Source of the DNA: Streptomyces rimosus subsp. rimosus
GTDB taxonomy: Bacteria; Actinomycetota; Actinomycetes; Streptomycetales; Streptomycetaceae
Assembly: GCF_000720725.1 (NCBI RefSeq)
Contig: NZ_JOCQ01000023.1
Span: 37,135-101,134, forward strand
DNA length: 64,000 nt
Direction of reading: 5' to 3'
Shown here: positions 15,096 to 24,666 of the stretch, in pieces
How positions within the stretch are numbered: the first letter of the stretch is position 1
How the letters are laid out: each line of letters starts with the position of its first letter
Notes under the pieces: model-generated
What the model was told of the DNA's origin: nothing
What the model saw: only the letters and a program-made list of their open reading frames with translations
The model's database searches: none
Position numbers and translations under genes: made by a program

Positions 15096-18000
15096 GCGGT
15101 GGTCGCCTCCGAGTCGCGGAGACGGACGGGGCGGACGCTTCGGCTTCCGGGGACCGGCGGGGCGACGGAGTGGCGGGGGTGTCCGGCCCCGGTTCGGGGT
15201 GCAGCCGGCCCAGGAGGTAGTGGGTGAGAGCGGAGGCCGTGGGGTGGGTCCACATGACCGTCGTGGGGATGTCCAGGGCCATCTCGCGTTGCAGGCGGTT
15301 GCGCAGGGCGATGGCCATGAGGGAGTCGAGGCCCAGCGTGACCAACGACGTGTCGGCGTCGAACCGGTCGGTTCCCACGCGCAGCACCGAGGCGATGTGT
15401 TCGACCACCCGGGGGATCAGGATCCCGTGCCGCTCCTGGGCGCTTCCGGCCGCCTTCAGCGATTCCAGCAGAGCGTTGCGGGAGCCGGATGCGTCGGTGT
15501 CCTCGGCCGGGGCGGCGAGGTCCGCGAAGAAGGCGAGGCGGCTGGTGGCGGGGTAGGACTCCAGCCACTGTGCGAAGTCGGCGGGGGTGTAGGCGGTGCG
15601 GGCACGGTTGTGGGAGAGGATGCGTTCCAGGGCGGCGATGCCTTCCTCCGGCGCGATCATGGCGTAGCCACGCCGGGCCATTCCCGCGCCGCGGCCGACC
15701 TCTGCCCACGGCCCCCAGTTGACGCAGGTGGCGGGCAGTCCTTGGGCGCGGCGCCAGGAGGTGAACTCGTCCAGCCAGGCGTTGGCCGCCGCGTAAGCGC
15801 CCTGCCCGGGGTTGCCCAGCAGGGAGGCCGCGGAGGAGAAGGTGACCCACCAGTCCAGGCCCTGGCCGCGGACGGCGTGGTGGAGGAGCCAGGCACCGGT
15901 CGCCTTGGGGCGCCAGACCTTCTCCAGCAGGTCGGGGGTGAGGTTGGCGACGGTGGCGTCCTCCACGACGGCCGCGGCGTGCACAACGCCCCGCAGGGGG
16001 TGGCCGGTCGCCAGAGCGCCGCGCACCAGAGCATCGGCGGCTCCCGGTTCCGCGATGTCTCCGTTGATGATTTCGACACGGGTGCCGGAGGACGCCGTGA
16101 TCGCGTCGAGGGCGGTCCGGGCCGCCGCGGAGGGGGCGCCGCGGGAGGAGAGCACCACGGCTCCGGCGCCTCGTTCCGCCAGCCACCGGGCGACCAGGAG
16201 TCCGAGCCCGCCGAGCCCGCCGGTGATCAGGTAACTGCCGTCGGGCCGGACGACGGTGACGTCCCGGGGCCGCACCGGCAGGCGGTCGGTGCCGTCGGCG
16301 GGCCAGGTCAGGACGAGTTTGCCGATGTGCTGGGCGGAGGCCATGGTGTGGAAGGCGGCGGACGCCTCGGCCACGGGATGTTCCGTACGGGGCAGGAGCG
16401 GCAGCGTACCGTCGGCGAGCATGCCGGTCAGCTCGCGGAAGCCGGCGGCGAGCGTGTCCGCGCCCTCCAGCATCATCCGCAGGACATCGACACCGCAGAA
16501 GGTGACGTTGTGGCGGAAGGGCAGCAGGCCCAGGCGGGTGTTGGCGTAGATGTCCCGCTTGCCGAGTTCCACGAAGCGGCCCTGGTGCGCCAGCAGGTCC
16601 AGGCCCGCGGTCTGGGCAGGCCCGGTGAGGGAGTTGAGGACGACATCGACGCCGCGGCCCGCGGTCAGATCACGTACCTGGCCGGCGAAGTCCAGGGTCC
16701 GGGAGTCCAGTACGTGTGAGATGCCCAGCTCGCGCAGGAAGGCCCGCTTCTTGTCACTGCCGGCGGTGGCCAGGACTTCCGCGCCGCAGGCCCGTGCGAG
16801 GTGCACGGCGGCCAGCCCGGTGCCGCCGCTCGCCGAGTGGATCAGCACCCGCTCCCCCGGCCGCAGCCGGGCCAGGTGCCGCAGGGCGTACCAGGCGGTC
16901 AGGTAGGCGCAGGGCAGCGCGGCCGCCTCGCGGGTACTCACCCGGCCCGGGAGGCGCAGGACGCAGTCGGCGCGGACGGTCGCGAAGGAGGTCATGACGG
17001 CGCTCTCCGTGGCGTCCACGAACATCGCGGCCACCCGGTCCCCGGCCCGCACGTCCCGGACGCCCTCCCCGACGGCGGTGACGCGGCCCGCGCCGTCGAA
17101 CGCGCAGGCGTCCGCCGTCTCCCCCTCGGTGCTGAAGTCCCGGTACACGCCCATGGCCTGGAGTACGTTGATGAAGTTGACGCTGGTGGCGTCGAGCCGT
17201 ACCTCGATCTCGCCCGGTCCGGGCCGTCGCCGGCGCTGGGCGACGCGTTCGAAGGAATCCAGATCGCCGACGCGGGCGAGGTGGAGGGCCACCCGGTCAC
17301 GCCGCCGGTCGACGGTCCGGTCGCGGCGCTCCCGCTCGTCCAGCGGCGTGTTGCGCAGCCGGGCCAGGAGGCGCTTCCCGTGCCGGTAGGCGATCTCGTC
17401 CTGGTCATCGGGGCAGGTCAGCAGTTCGGCGGCCACCTGCCGTACCGGCGTCCGCGCATCGACGTCCAGGATGCCGGGGCGCAGTTCGGGATGCTCGTAG
17501 CTCAGGACCCGTACCAGTCCGCGCAAGCCCGCCTGGCCCACGTCCGGCCGGTCTTCTGGGGCCACGTGCTGAGCGGTGCGGGTGACCGTCCACAGCCGGG
17601 GCGCCGTCCCGCCGTCGGCGTACTTCGCCAGGCAGCGGGCCGTCGCCAGCAGGTGGGTGACCCGGTTCCGGGCCTGCTGGTCGGGGGACAGGCCGTCGGA
17701 GGCGGTGCCGGGTGCCGGAAGGTACACCACCGCCTGCGGTGTGTTCTTGCCGGAGCCGGTGGGGCCGGTGGGACCGAGCGGGTCTGGACCGTCCTCGCCG
17801 AAGTCGGCCGAGGCGGGCGTCAGGACCCGTACCGCGGCACCCTGTTCTTCCAACACCTCGCCGAGCGCGGCCGCATAGGCTTCCTGCCCGGCCTCCGTCA
17901 CCAGCGTCCAGGCTCCGGTGGCCGCCTGCGGCGCGGGGCGTTCGCAGGGGTCCCAGACCGTCTGCAGCAGTCGGTTCGCGAAGCGCTCTTCCGGGCTCTC

Positions 18001-21000
18001 GGCGGGTACGTGGTGGAACTCCACCCCGGTGGCGTCCGCGACCACCTTGCCGTTGTCGTCCCAGAGCCGGAAGTCCGCCGTGTACCGGCTGCCGTCCGCC
18101 CGCGTGAGCGTCACCAGGCAGTATCCGCTGAGCGGGACCGGGCCGTACTGCCGCAGCGCGCCGATCCGCCGCGGCAGGATGCCGCCCGCGGGCACGGCGT
18201 CGGTGCGCAGGACGGCGGCGGCCACCGCTTGCAGGCAGCTGTCCAGTGCGACGGGGTGCCAGTGGAGCACCGGAGCGCCCGCCCGGCCTTCGTCGGGCAC
18301 CTGAAGTCGCGCCAGGAGGCGATCGCCTTCGGGGTGCCGCGCGGACCGCTGCTCCGGCGCGTCGGCGTACAGGGCCCGCAGACCGAGGAAGGGCGGCCCG
18401 TGGTGGACGCCGCGTTCCTCGCGCATCTGCCGGTAGATCTCCGATGCCTCCACGAGATGGGGGAACTGCTTGCGCAACTGCGCCGGGTCGCAGCCCACCG
18501 GGGCGCGCTCCCCTTCGGGGACCACGTGCAGGCTCGCCCGGGCGTGCTGGACGGCCGTACCGTCGGAGGCGGTGCTGACCACCCGCCAGCGGGCGCTGTC
18601 CGGGCCGGATGCCTCGGCGGTGGCGGTGACGCGGGTGCCGTCCGCGGCCGGCAGCAGCAGCCGCTGCAGATCGATACCGGTGACGCGGAGGCGTTCCGTA
18701 CCGGTGCCGTACAGGTCGGCCGCGGCGGCGATGGCCATCTCGCACAGGGCGGCACCGGGCACCACGACGACATCGTTGACGCGGTGTGCGGCCAGCCAGG
18801 GCAGCGTCGTGGGGGTGATCAGGGTCTGCCACAGGTGGCGGCCTTCGCCGTCCGGATCCGCCGTGCGGGGGCCGGTCAGCGGGTGCGAGGCGGCCGGTTG
18901 CCGCAGCGGAGACGGATCCACGATGTACCGCCTGCGCTCCCAAGTGGTGGGCGGGACGTCGGCCAGGGAGCCGGTCCTGTAGCGCTCGGCCCAGTCCAGC
19001 GGATGGCCGGCGCAGTGCAGGGCTGCCACGTGTGTGTGGAAGGCCAGCATGTCGTCGGTGTCGCGCAGCAGGGAGGGCAGGGCCGCCGCGCCGGTGTGTC
19101 CGTACTCCGCCAGCGTGGCCTGTACGGGCTGGAGCAGGACGGAGTGCGGGCCGATCTCCACGAACAGCCGGTGTCCGTCCTCGGCCGCGGCGCGTACCGC
19201 GTCGGCGAAGTGCACGACCCGGCGGAGGTTGTCCGACCAGTAGGCGGCGTCGAAGGCGACGGGTGCGCGCGGATCGTCGGAGACGGTGCTGTAGAAGGCC
19301 GCCGTCGGGGGCGTGCCGGTGACGCCGGTGAGCGCGTCGGCGAGGTCGGGCAGGATCGGGTCCATGTGGGCGGTGTGCGAGGCGACGTCCACTTCGACCA
19401 CGCGGATGCCGACGCCGCGGGCGTCCCATTCCCGGGCGACCCGGCGGATGGCGTCGGCGTCTCCCCCGATGACGGTGTTGTGCGGCGACGCCACGACGGC
19501 GACGGTCACCCGGCGTACGTCCTGTTCCGCCAGGAGCTGTTCGACCTCCGCGCGCCCCAGGGCGACCGAGGCCATCAGGCCCCGCCCCGCGGTCCGCAGG
19601 ATCAGGCGCGAGCGGCGGCAGATGACCCGTGCCCCGTCCTGGACGCCCAGTCCCCCGGCGGCCACCGCGGCGGCCACTTCGCCCATGGAGTGTCCGATCA
19701 CGGCCGCCGGTTCGACGCCGTGCGCACGCCACATCGCCGCCAGCCCCAACTGGATGGTGAAGATCACCGGCTGGACCCGGTCGAAGCCGGTCACCACCTC
19801 GGGCCGGGACAGCGTCTCCCGTACGGAGAAGCCGGACTCGGCGCGGACCAGCGGTTCGAGTTCGTCGACCACCCGGGTGAACTCCGGGACGCGGTCCAGC
19901 AGTTGTCGGCACATCCCGGCCCACTGCGAACCGTGTCCCGAGAACACCCACACCACGCCCGGGCCGGGCTCCGGTACGGCCCGCCCGGTCGCCACCCCGG
20001 CGGGTGACGCGGTGCCGGACGCCAGCTCCTCCAGTCGTGCTGCGAGTTGGGCCCGGCCGACGGCGACGATCCCGGCCCGCTCCCGTGCGTACGAGCGCCG
20101 TACGGCCAGGGTGTGCGCCACATCGCCGAGCGGCACGCGCGCGCCCTCTCCCCGCAGCCAGCGGGCCAGGCGTACGGCCGCGGACCGCAGGGCCACCGGT
20201 GTGCCCGCGGAGAGCGGGAACACGCGCGGCACGTCACCGTCTTCCCGGCGCTCCGGCGCGACGGACGCACGCCGTCGGACGGCGCGGCGGCCGGCCGCGG
20301 GGGGCTGCTCAATGACGGCATGGGCGTTGGTCCCGCTGATGCCGAAGGACGAGACGGCGGCCAACCGCGCCACTCCCCGCACCGGCCACCCGGTGGTGGC
20401 GGTGGGGACGAACAGACGGGAGCCGCTGGGGTCGATCTGCGGGTTCCAGCGGCGGAAGTGGAGGCTGGCGGGGACCTGGCCGTACCGCAGGGAGGCGATG
20501 GCCTTGAGCAGCCCGGCCAGGCCCGAAACCGGTTCGGTGTGGCCGAGGTTGGTCTTCACCGAGCCCAGCGCGCACCGGCCGCGGCCCCTGCCGTACACCG
20601 CGGCCACCGCGGCGAACTCGATCGGGTCACCGACCGCCGTGCCCGGGCCGTGTCCCTCCACCATCCCGACGTCGCCGGCCGCGACGCCCGCGCGCTCCAG
20701 CGCCTGGCGGTAGAGCTCGATCTGGGCGGGCTCCGACGGAGCGCTGAGCCGGGTGCCGCGGCCGTTCTGGTTGACCGCCGTGCCGCGCAGCACCGCCAGC
20801 ACCCGGTCACCGGCCCGTACGGCGTCCGCCAGACGCTTGAGGACCACCACCGCACAGCCCTCCCCGCGTACGTAGCCGTTGGCGGCGGCGTCGAAGGCGT
20901 GGCAGCGGCCGGTGGGAGAGAACACGCCCCAGAGCGCGGGGGCGGTGACGCCCTCCGGGCCGAGGGACAGCATCGTGGCGCCTGCCAGGGCGATCTCCGT

Positions 21001-21600
21001 CTCTCCTGTGCGCAGGCTCTGGCAAGCGGTGTGCACCGCGACCAGACCCGACGCGCAGGCGCTTTCGACCACGACCGAGGGGCCCTTCAAATTCAGCATG
21101 AATCCCACACGGCCGGGGCCGATGCTGTCGAATCCGGTGTACATCGCATAGGCGTGGATCTCTTCCAGGGGCCGTTGCATCCGCAGCATGTAGTCCTTCT
21201 GGTACATCCCGAAGAACATGCCCGTCGGCGTGCCCGAGAGGCTTCGCACCGGAATACCGGCGTGTTCGACGGCCTCCCAGACCACTTCCCCGAGCATCCG
21301 GTGTTCGGGGTCCACCCAAGGCGCTTCCTGCGCGTTGATCCCGAAGAACTCCGGCTCGTAGGCATAGACGTCGTCATCCAGAAAACAGCCGTAGCGCAGC
21401 CGCTCCGACACCTCGGCCGGCAGCCCCATCAGCTCCTTCTGCTCCCACCGCTCGGCGGGCACCTCCCGCCTGGTGTCCCGGCGCGCCATGAGCAGCCGCC
21501 ACAACGACGTCAGGGAATCGACCCGGCCCGGGAACCGGCAGGCCGCTCCGACGACCGCAACCGGTTCTTCCCGGTCCGCCGTGCCGTTTCGTGTACTCAT
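14983..21600 (-). CDS. Single-module type I PKS, KS-AT-DH-ER-KR-ACP (mycocerosic-acid-synthase-like)
   Basis: This 2205-residue protein is one fully reducing module. The KS (about 12-430) has Cys182, His317 and His354. The AT (about 550-850) has GHSMG with Ser638. The DH (about 900-1200) has His939 in HRVNDVVVVP and Asp1120 in DSCLQ. The ER (about 1445-1765) has HSASGGTGLAAVH. The KR (about 1785-1970) has GGLGGLG, Ser1922, Tyr1936 and Asn1940. The ACP has Ser2093 in LGLDSLM. The architecture and motifs resemble mycobacterial MAS/Pks2-type iterative enzymes. The AT motif VASH at 739-742 is closer to methylmalonyl-type than malonyl-type signatures, but is not decisive. The HxxxG glycine of the DH is Asp. 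There is no thioesterase. ATG 21600 is chosen for AAGGAGAG upstream. The arginine-rich C-terminal tail overlaps the flavoprotein gene by 113 bp. Confidence 0.96.
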   Translation of the reverse strand: MSTRNGTADREEPVAVVGAACRFPGRVDSLTSLWRLLMARRDTRREVPAERWEQKELMGLPAEVSERLRYGCFLDDDVYAYEPEFFGINAQEAPWVDPEHRMLGEVVWEAVEHAGIPVRSLSGTPTGMFFGMYQKDYMLRMQRPLEEIHAYAMYTGFDSIGPGRVGFMLNLKGPSVVVESACASGLVAVHTACQSLRTGETEIALAGATMLSLGPEGVTAPALWGVFSPTGRCHAFDAAANGYVRGEGCAVVVLKRLADAVRAGDRVLAVLRGTAVNQNGRGTRLSAPSEPAQIELYRQALERAGVAAGDVGMVEGHGPGTAVGDPIEFAAVAAVYGRGRGRCALGSVKTNLGHTEPVSGLAGLLKAIASLRYGQVPASLHFRRWNPQIDPSGSRLFVPTATTGWPVRGVARLAAVSSFGISGTNAHAVIEQPPAAGRRAVRRRASVAPERREDGDVPRVFPLSAGTPVALRSAAVRLARWLRGEGARVPLGDVAHTLAVRRSYARERAGIVAVGRAQLAARLEELASGTASPAGVATGRAVPEPGPGVVWVFSGHGSQWAGMCRQLLDRVPEFTRVVDELEPLVRAESGFSVRETLSRPEVVTGFDRVQPVIFTIQLGLAAMWRAHGVEPAAVIGHSMGEVAAAVAAGGLGVQDGARVICRRSRLILRTAGRGLMASVALGRAEVEQLLAEQDVRRVTVAVVASPHNTVIGGDADAIRRVAREWDARGVGIRVVEVDVASHTAHMDPILPDLADALTGVTGTPPTAAFYSTVSDDPRAPVAFDAAYWSDNLRRVVHFADAVRAAAEDGHRLFVEIGPHSVLLQPVQATLAEYGHTGAAALPSLLRDTDDMLAFHTHVAALHCAGHPLDWAERYRTGSLADVPPTTWERRRYIVDPSPLRQPAASHPLTGPRTADPDGEGRHLWQTLITPTTLPWLAAHRVNDVVVVPGAALCEMAIAAAADLYGTGTERLRVTGIDLQRLLLPAADGTRVTATAEASGPDSARWRVVSTASDGTAVQHARASLHVVPEGERAPVGCDPAQLRKQFPHLVEASEIYRQMREERGVHHGPPFLGLRALYADAPEQRSARHPEGDRLLARLQVPDEGRAGAPVLHWHPVALDSCLQAVAAAVLRTDAVPAGGILPRRIGALRQYGPVPLSGYCLVTLTRADGSRYTADFRLWDDNGKVVADATGVEFHHVPAESPEERFANRLLQTVWDPCERPAPQAATGAWTLVTEAGQEAYAAALGEVLEEQGAAVRVLTPASADFGEDGPDPLGPTGPTGSGKNTPQAVVYLPAPGTASDGLSPDQQARNRVTHLLATARCLAKYADGGTAPRLWTVTRTAQHVAPEDRPDVGQAGLRGLVRVLSYEHPELRPGILDVDARTPVRQVAAELLTCPDDQDEIAYRHGKRLLARLRNTPLDERERRDRTVDRRRDRVALHLARVGDLDSFERVAQRRRRPGPGEIEVRLDATSVNFINVLQAMGVYRDFSTEGETADACAFDGAGRVTAVGEGVRDVRAGDRVAAMFVDATESAVMTSFATVRADCVLRLPGRVSTREAAALPCAYLTAWYALRHLARLRPGERVLIHSASGGTGLAAVHLARACGAEVLATAGSDKKRAFLRELGISHVLDSRTLDFAGQVRDLTAGRGVDVVLNSLTGPAQTAGLDLLAHQGRFVELGKRDIYANTRLGLLPFRHNVTFCGVDVLRMMLEGADTLAAGFRELTGMLADGTLPLLPRTEHPVAEASAAFHTMASAQHIGKLVLTWPADGTDRLPVRPRDVTVVRPDGSYLITGGLGGLGLLVARWLAERGAGAVVLSSRGAPSAAARTALDAITASSGTRVEIINGDIAEPGAADALVRGALATGHPLRGVVHAAAVVEDATVANLTPDLLEKVWRPKATGAWLLHHAVRGQGLDWWVTFSSAASLLGNPGQGAYAAANAWLDEFTSWRRAQGLPATCVNWGPWAEVGRGAGMARRGYAMIAPEEGIAALERILSHNRARTAYTPADFAQWLESYPATSRLAFFADLAAPAEDTDASGSRNALLESLKAAGSAQERHGILIPRVVEHIASVLRVGTDRFDADTSLVTLGLDSLMAIALRNRLQREMALDIPTTVMWTHPTASALTHYLLGRLHPEPGPDTPATPSPRRSPEAEASAPSVSATRRRPPHVSPLRPLPHHQNPGRDRRRRRTGRRHRGPCGRRARL

Positions 21601-21745
21601 GCGACACTCTCCTTCCTTTGCTCCGAGACATTCACGGAGGCGATCGGACCGTTGTCCGCCGCATTTCCGGGTCCCGCACGTATCCTCCATCGCGCCGTAC
21701 GGCCGCGGTCGTCCGATCGATTTCCGGCCCGGGGCCGGAACTCTT

Positions 21746-23158
21746 TCAGTTGCCCGTGCCGAGAGTGAGCGGGCGGCCGCGGAGCAGACTGTGCATCCGC
21801 TCGGCCATCGACCCGATGTCCAGCATCATTTCCAGCGCGGTACGGGCCACCTGCTCCTCGGAGACGACCTCCGCCGCCAGGGAGAACATGACATTGCGCA
21901 TCTCGTCCTTGAACACCTCGACCAGGGAGAGTTCCGGCGCCAGAAAACGCACCGAGCCCTCGACATTCGCGAACGCCTTGCCGAGGACGGCGACCGCCGG
22001 ACTCGTCTTGATGCCGCGCCGGGTGGAACAGGTCAGTACGCGGGTGAGTGTCACCCCGAAACTCAGCTCCTCCAGGGACGCACCGGCGACCTGCGGCACC
22101 AGGAGGGCCATGTCGGAGGCGAAGGCGTCGGGCTTCGCCCAGGATGTCGCGCGCCCCATCTCCATCCACGCCCGGGCCAGCCCGTGCCCGTCGCTCTGGG
22201 CCAGGGCCAGGAGAACGAGCACGAGCAGCATGCCGGTGCGCCGGTCCGTGCGTCCCACCATGCCCCAGTCGATCAGGGTGGCCTTCTCGCCGGGCGCGAC
22301 GAACACATTGCCCGGGTGGAGGTCGGCGTGGAAGAACCGGTCGGTGAAGAAGCCGCGGAAGATGAACGTCAGCAGGTCACGTCCGATCGCCAGCCGCTCC
22401 CGCGGATCGAAGGCGTCACGCTTCGCGTACCGGATGGACCGGCCCGGGGCCAGGCTCTGCACCAGGACGCGCGGGGTGGCCAGCAGCACCTCCGGTACCG
22501 CGAGGTGGTCGAAGGGGGCGATGAGCCGGGCGGCCCGGCGCATGTTGCGCGCCTCGTTGACGAAGTCCAGCTCGGGGCGCATCGATTCGAAGAGCACATC
22601 GAGCATGGCCTCGATGTCGATCACTTCGGTGAAGCGGGGAGTGAGTCGGCCGGTGCGCCGGGCGGCCTTCCGCAGGAACGCCATGTCCTGGATCACCGTG
22701 TCGCGCACGCCCGGCCGCTGGATCTTGACCACGGCGGGCCGCCCGTCCGCGCGCGTGATCCGGTACACCTGCGCCAGGGAGGCGGCGCCCAGGGGTTTCT
22801 CGGTGTCGATGTCGCCCAACTTCCGGGGCCAGGTGGCGCCGAGTTCCGCCCGGAGCACCGGCTCCAGCGCGGAGAAGGGCAGTACCGACGCGCTGTCGTG
22901 CAGCTTCTCCAGTTCTGCGATCACATAGTCCGGGACGATGTCGGGGCGGGTGGACAGCATCTGCCCGACCTTGATGTAGAACGGGCCGAGCTGCTCGAAG
23001 GCCCGGCGGATGCTCCGGGCCCGCTCCGCCTCGCGCCGCGCACGCTCGTCACCGGACCGGGCCCCCGCACCACGGCGGACACGGAAGGCCCGGGACGCCT
23101 CTTCGAGCGCCAGCTGCTTGAAAACCTGCGCAACGAGGCCAAGGCGGCCACCACTCAT
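21746..23158 (-). CDS. AarF/ABC1/UbiB family atypical kinase-like protein
   Basis: The 470-residue protein has the family hallmarks in order: the KxGQ motif (YIKVGQMLSTRPD, residues 61-73), the Ala-rich nucleotide loop (GAASLAQVYR), the VAL-like lysine (VVKIQRPGV), the catalytic HADLHPGN and the LIDWGM metal motif. UbiB/Coq8 proteins have ATPase activity and support the lipid-quinone biosynthetic complex at the membrane; bacterial relatives sit near lipid and quinone genes. A C-terminal amphipathic region may contact the membrane. It precedes the PKS by 145 bp and follows the Arg/Asp-repeat gene by 62 bp on the same strand. Its presence beside type I and type III PKSs suggests a lipophilic aromatic product, by inference. 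Confidence 0.9.
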   Translation of the reverse strand: MSGGRLGLVAQVFKQLALEEASRAFRVRRGAGARSGDERARREAERARSIRRAFEQLGPFYIKVGQMLSTRPDIVPDYVIAELEKLHDSASVLPFSALEPVLRAELGATWPRKLGDIDTEKPLGAASLAQVYRITRADGRPAVVKIQRPGVRDTVIQDMAFLRKAARRTGRLTPRFTEVIDIEAMLDVLFESMRPELDFVNEARNMRRAARLIAPFDHLAVPEVLLATPRVLVQSLAPGRSIRYAKRDAFDPRERLAIGRDLLTFIFRGFFTDRFFHADLHPGNVFVAPGEKATLIDWGMVGRTDRRTGMLLVLVLLALAQSDGHGLARAWMEMGRATSWAKPDAFASDMALLVPQVAGASLEELSFGVTLTRVLTCSTRRGIKTSPAVAVLGKAFANVEGSVRFLAPELSLVEVFKDEMRNVMFSLAAEVVSEEQVARTALEMMLDIGSMAERMHSLLRGRPLTLGTGN

Positions 23159-23220
23159 GAGGGAACCGCCTCGCCGGTGAAACAGGAGAACAGCAGCGGA
23201 CCGCCGAGGAACCGGAACGG

Positions 23221-23823
23221 TCAGGCACGCGGCGACGCACCGGAATCGGTGGCCTCCCGAGCTGTCGACGCGTCCCGCAAAGTTCCCACCAGGGCGGAGA
23301 GTTCGGACGTGAGTGTCCGCATCGTCTTCGCCACGTCCTCCTGACCGGCCGGCGCGCCGCCCCGCCGGGGCCGGCGCGACTCTTCGGCCGCCGGTCGGTG
23401 GTACGGCCCTTCCTCGTCGTCGTGGTCGCCGTAGCGCGGCCGTCGGCCGTGCTCGCGCGGGCGCCAGTGTTCGTCGTCCCGGTCGCGGTCCCGGCGTCGG
23501 CCGGAGTCCTCACGGTGCCGCCAATGGTCGTCCTCGCGGTCCCGCCGACGAGCGCCGTCCTCGCGATGCCGCCAGCCGTCGTCGTCCCGGTCCCGCCGGC
23601 GACCGCCGTCCTCACGGTGCCGCCAGCCGTCGTCGTCCCGGTCCCGCCGGCGGCCGTCGTCCTCACGGTGCCGCCATCCCTGGTCCCTGTGCCGCCGTCC
23701 CAGGTCGTCTTGCCCGTGCCAGCCGCGCCCGTCGTAGTCGATGATGTCGTCGAACGCCACCTTCACATCGTCCGTGATGCCACCGACCAGATCCCTGAAG
23801 GTGTCACTGATGCTTTTGCCCAT
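23221..23823 (-). CDS. Hypothetical Arg/Asp-rich repeat protein
   Basis: I do not recognise this 200-residue protein. It has a short N-terminal segment (MGKSISDTFRDLVGGITDDV) that could be an amphipathic helix. About five imperfect 17-residue repeats follow, of the form RRRDRDDDGWRHREDGG (residues 44-127), strongly charged with alternating Arg/Asp and a conserved Trp. A helical C-terminus ends it (VAKTMRTLTSELSALVGTL). Low complexity and mixed charge suggest a disordered or condensate-like linker; no enzyme motif is visible. ATG 23823 is used because AAAGGCGG precedes it. It lies 51 bp after the PLAT-like gene and 62 bp before the AarF gene, so it is probably in their operon. It may be a scaffold for these proteins, which is speculation. 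Confidence 0.75.
   Translation of the reverse strand: MGKSISDTFRDLVGGITDDVKVAFDDIIDYDGRGWHGQDDLGRRHRDQGWRHREDDGRRRDRDDDGWRHREDGGRRRDRDDDGWRHREDGARRRDREDDHWRHREDSGRRRDRDRDDEHWRPREHGRRPRYGDHDDEEGPYHRPAAEESRRPRRGGAPAGQEDVAKTMRTLTSELSALVGTLRDASTAREATDSGASPRA
23443..23694 (-). repeat. Tandem 51-bp coding repeats
   Basis: About five imperfect copies of a 51-bp unit encode the 17-residue Arg/Asp repeats. The middle two copies (about 23540-23650) are nearly identical at DNA level, implying recent expansion. Copy number is likely to vary between strains. Confidence 0.8.
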
Positions 23824-23874
23824 GCGTGAGCCGCCTTTCATCGATATAGGTGATCGACCGGTCCGACACCACGT

Positions 23875-24309
23875 CTACCGTTCGCGTTCGAGACGAAGCA
23901 CGGTCCCATGGCGAATGCCGAGCCAAAGGGAGTGGTCGTCACCCCGGCCGTCCAGAAGGCAGCGACCGTAACGGTCGACGGAATCGTCGGAGCACACCCG
24001 GACCCAGACATTCTCCAACAGCCATGAGTCGCTGCCCACTTGCGCGGCCAGCCGGACATACACCGGATGCCGGTCGGTGTCGTCGAACGTCAGCCGCGGG
24101 GAACGCGGATCATTGGTGGACGCGTGGGTGACAGAGCTACCACGCCCCAGCGTGAAGAAGTTCCTGTCCCCCCGCCGGAAGTCGTCCTCGTCGACGTTGT
24201 CGAGCACGAACTCCCGTCCGCCGAGCCCCAGATAGACCAGGGCGTCGGTACCCGCGTCCGGTTCGCCCCCCGTCAGGATCTCCACCTCGATACTTTCGAT
24301 GTCGGCCAT
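23875..24309 (-). CDS. Small PLAT/LH2-like beta-sandwich protein
   Basis: The 144-residue protein starts IESIEVEILTGGEPDAGTDA and continues with VYLGLGGREFVLDN, FRRGDRNFFTLG and a late WLLENVWVRV strand. This order matches the PLAT/LH2 fold (TGD..GTDA-V-L.L, F..G..D.F, W.L..V.V), a beta-sandwich that binds lipids or membrane-bound partners. No catalytic residues or signal peptide are present. ATG 24309 has AAGGAGG upstream. It is on the same strand as the type III PKS (357 bp upstream) and the repeat and AarF genes downstream. A lipid-binding accessory for a lipophilic polyketide is plausible but unproven. Confidence 0.55.
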   Translation of the reverse strand: MADIESIEVEILTGGEPDAGTDALVYLGLGGREFVLDNVDEDDFRRGDRNFFTLGRGSSVTHASTNDPRSPRLTFDDTDRHPVYVRLAAQVGSDSWLLENVWVRVCSDDSVDRYGRCLLDGRGDDHSLWLGIRHGTVLRLERER

Positions 24310-24666
24310 CTCTCTCCCCTCCTTCGGCCGGGGCCGCAGTCGACCTGCGAACGACTTCCGGCCTTCACTCCGACAGCAAATCCAGCATCCCCCGCCTCCA
24401 CCCACAAGTCATCACCCACTAGGTGCTACCTTTGACGCCACGCGGTGAATTCATTAAACATATCGAGGGATGGGCACGAAATAGCATCGGAGAATATCCG
24501 CCGCACCACACCCACGTTGCAGCTCGCACCCGTCCTCGCCATGGCCGCCTGGTGCGCCCGGTAATCGATACATCGATATCTTCGGCCGCGGGCCGGCCAG
24601 GCCGGTCGAATCCTGGGCATCACGTCCGAAGCGCCGCCGAAAACTGCCGGTATCCGGCCAGGCCTG
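24310..24666. other. Intergenic region, AT-rich in the middle, no gene seen
   Basis: No convincing reading frame is visible. The segment 24430-24520 is noticeably less GC-rich than its surroundings. A promoter-like TTGACG (24432-24437), 17 bases, TAAACA (24455-24460) points rightward on the plus strand, but no plus-strand gene follows. It separates the type III PKS from the PLAT-like gene. Confidence 0.5.

Noticed and set aside
16801..20007. Plus-strand open frame of about 1070 codons opposite the PKS
   Set aside because: It is the usual GC-rich shadow of the PKS coding strand, with no domain, no ribosome binding site and Gly/Arg/Val-rich composition.
23443..23694. Possible CRISPR-like array
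   Set aside because: Units are contiguous 51-bp coding repeats without unique spacers and read in frame as 17-residue repeats.
24432..24460. Promoter-like TTGACG-17-TAAACA pointing right
   Set aside because: No plus-strand gene follows; the flanking genes run leftward. Noted in the intergenic entry but not called as a promoter.
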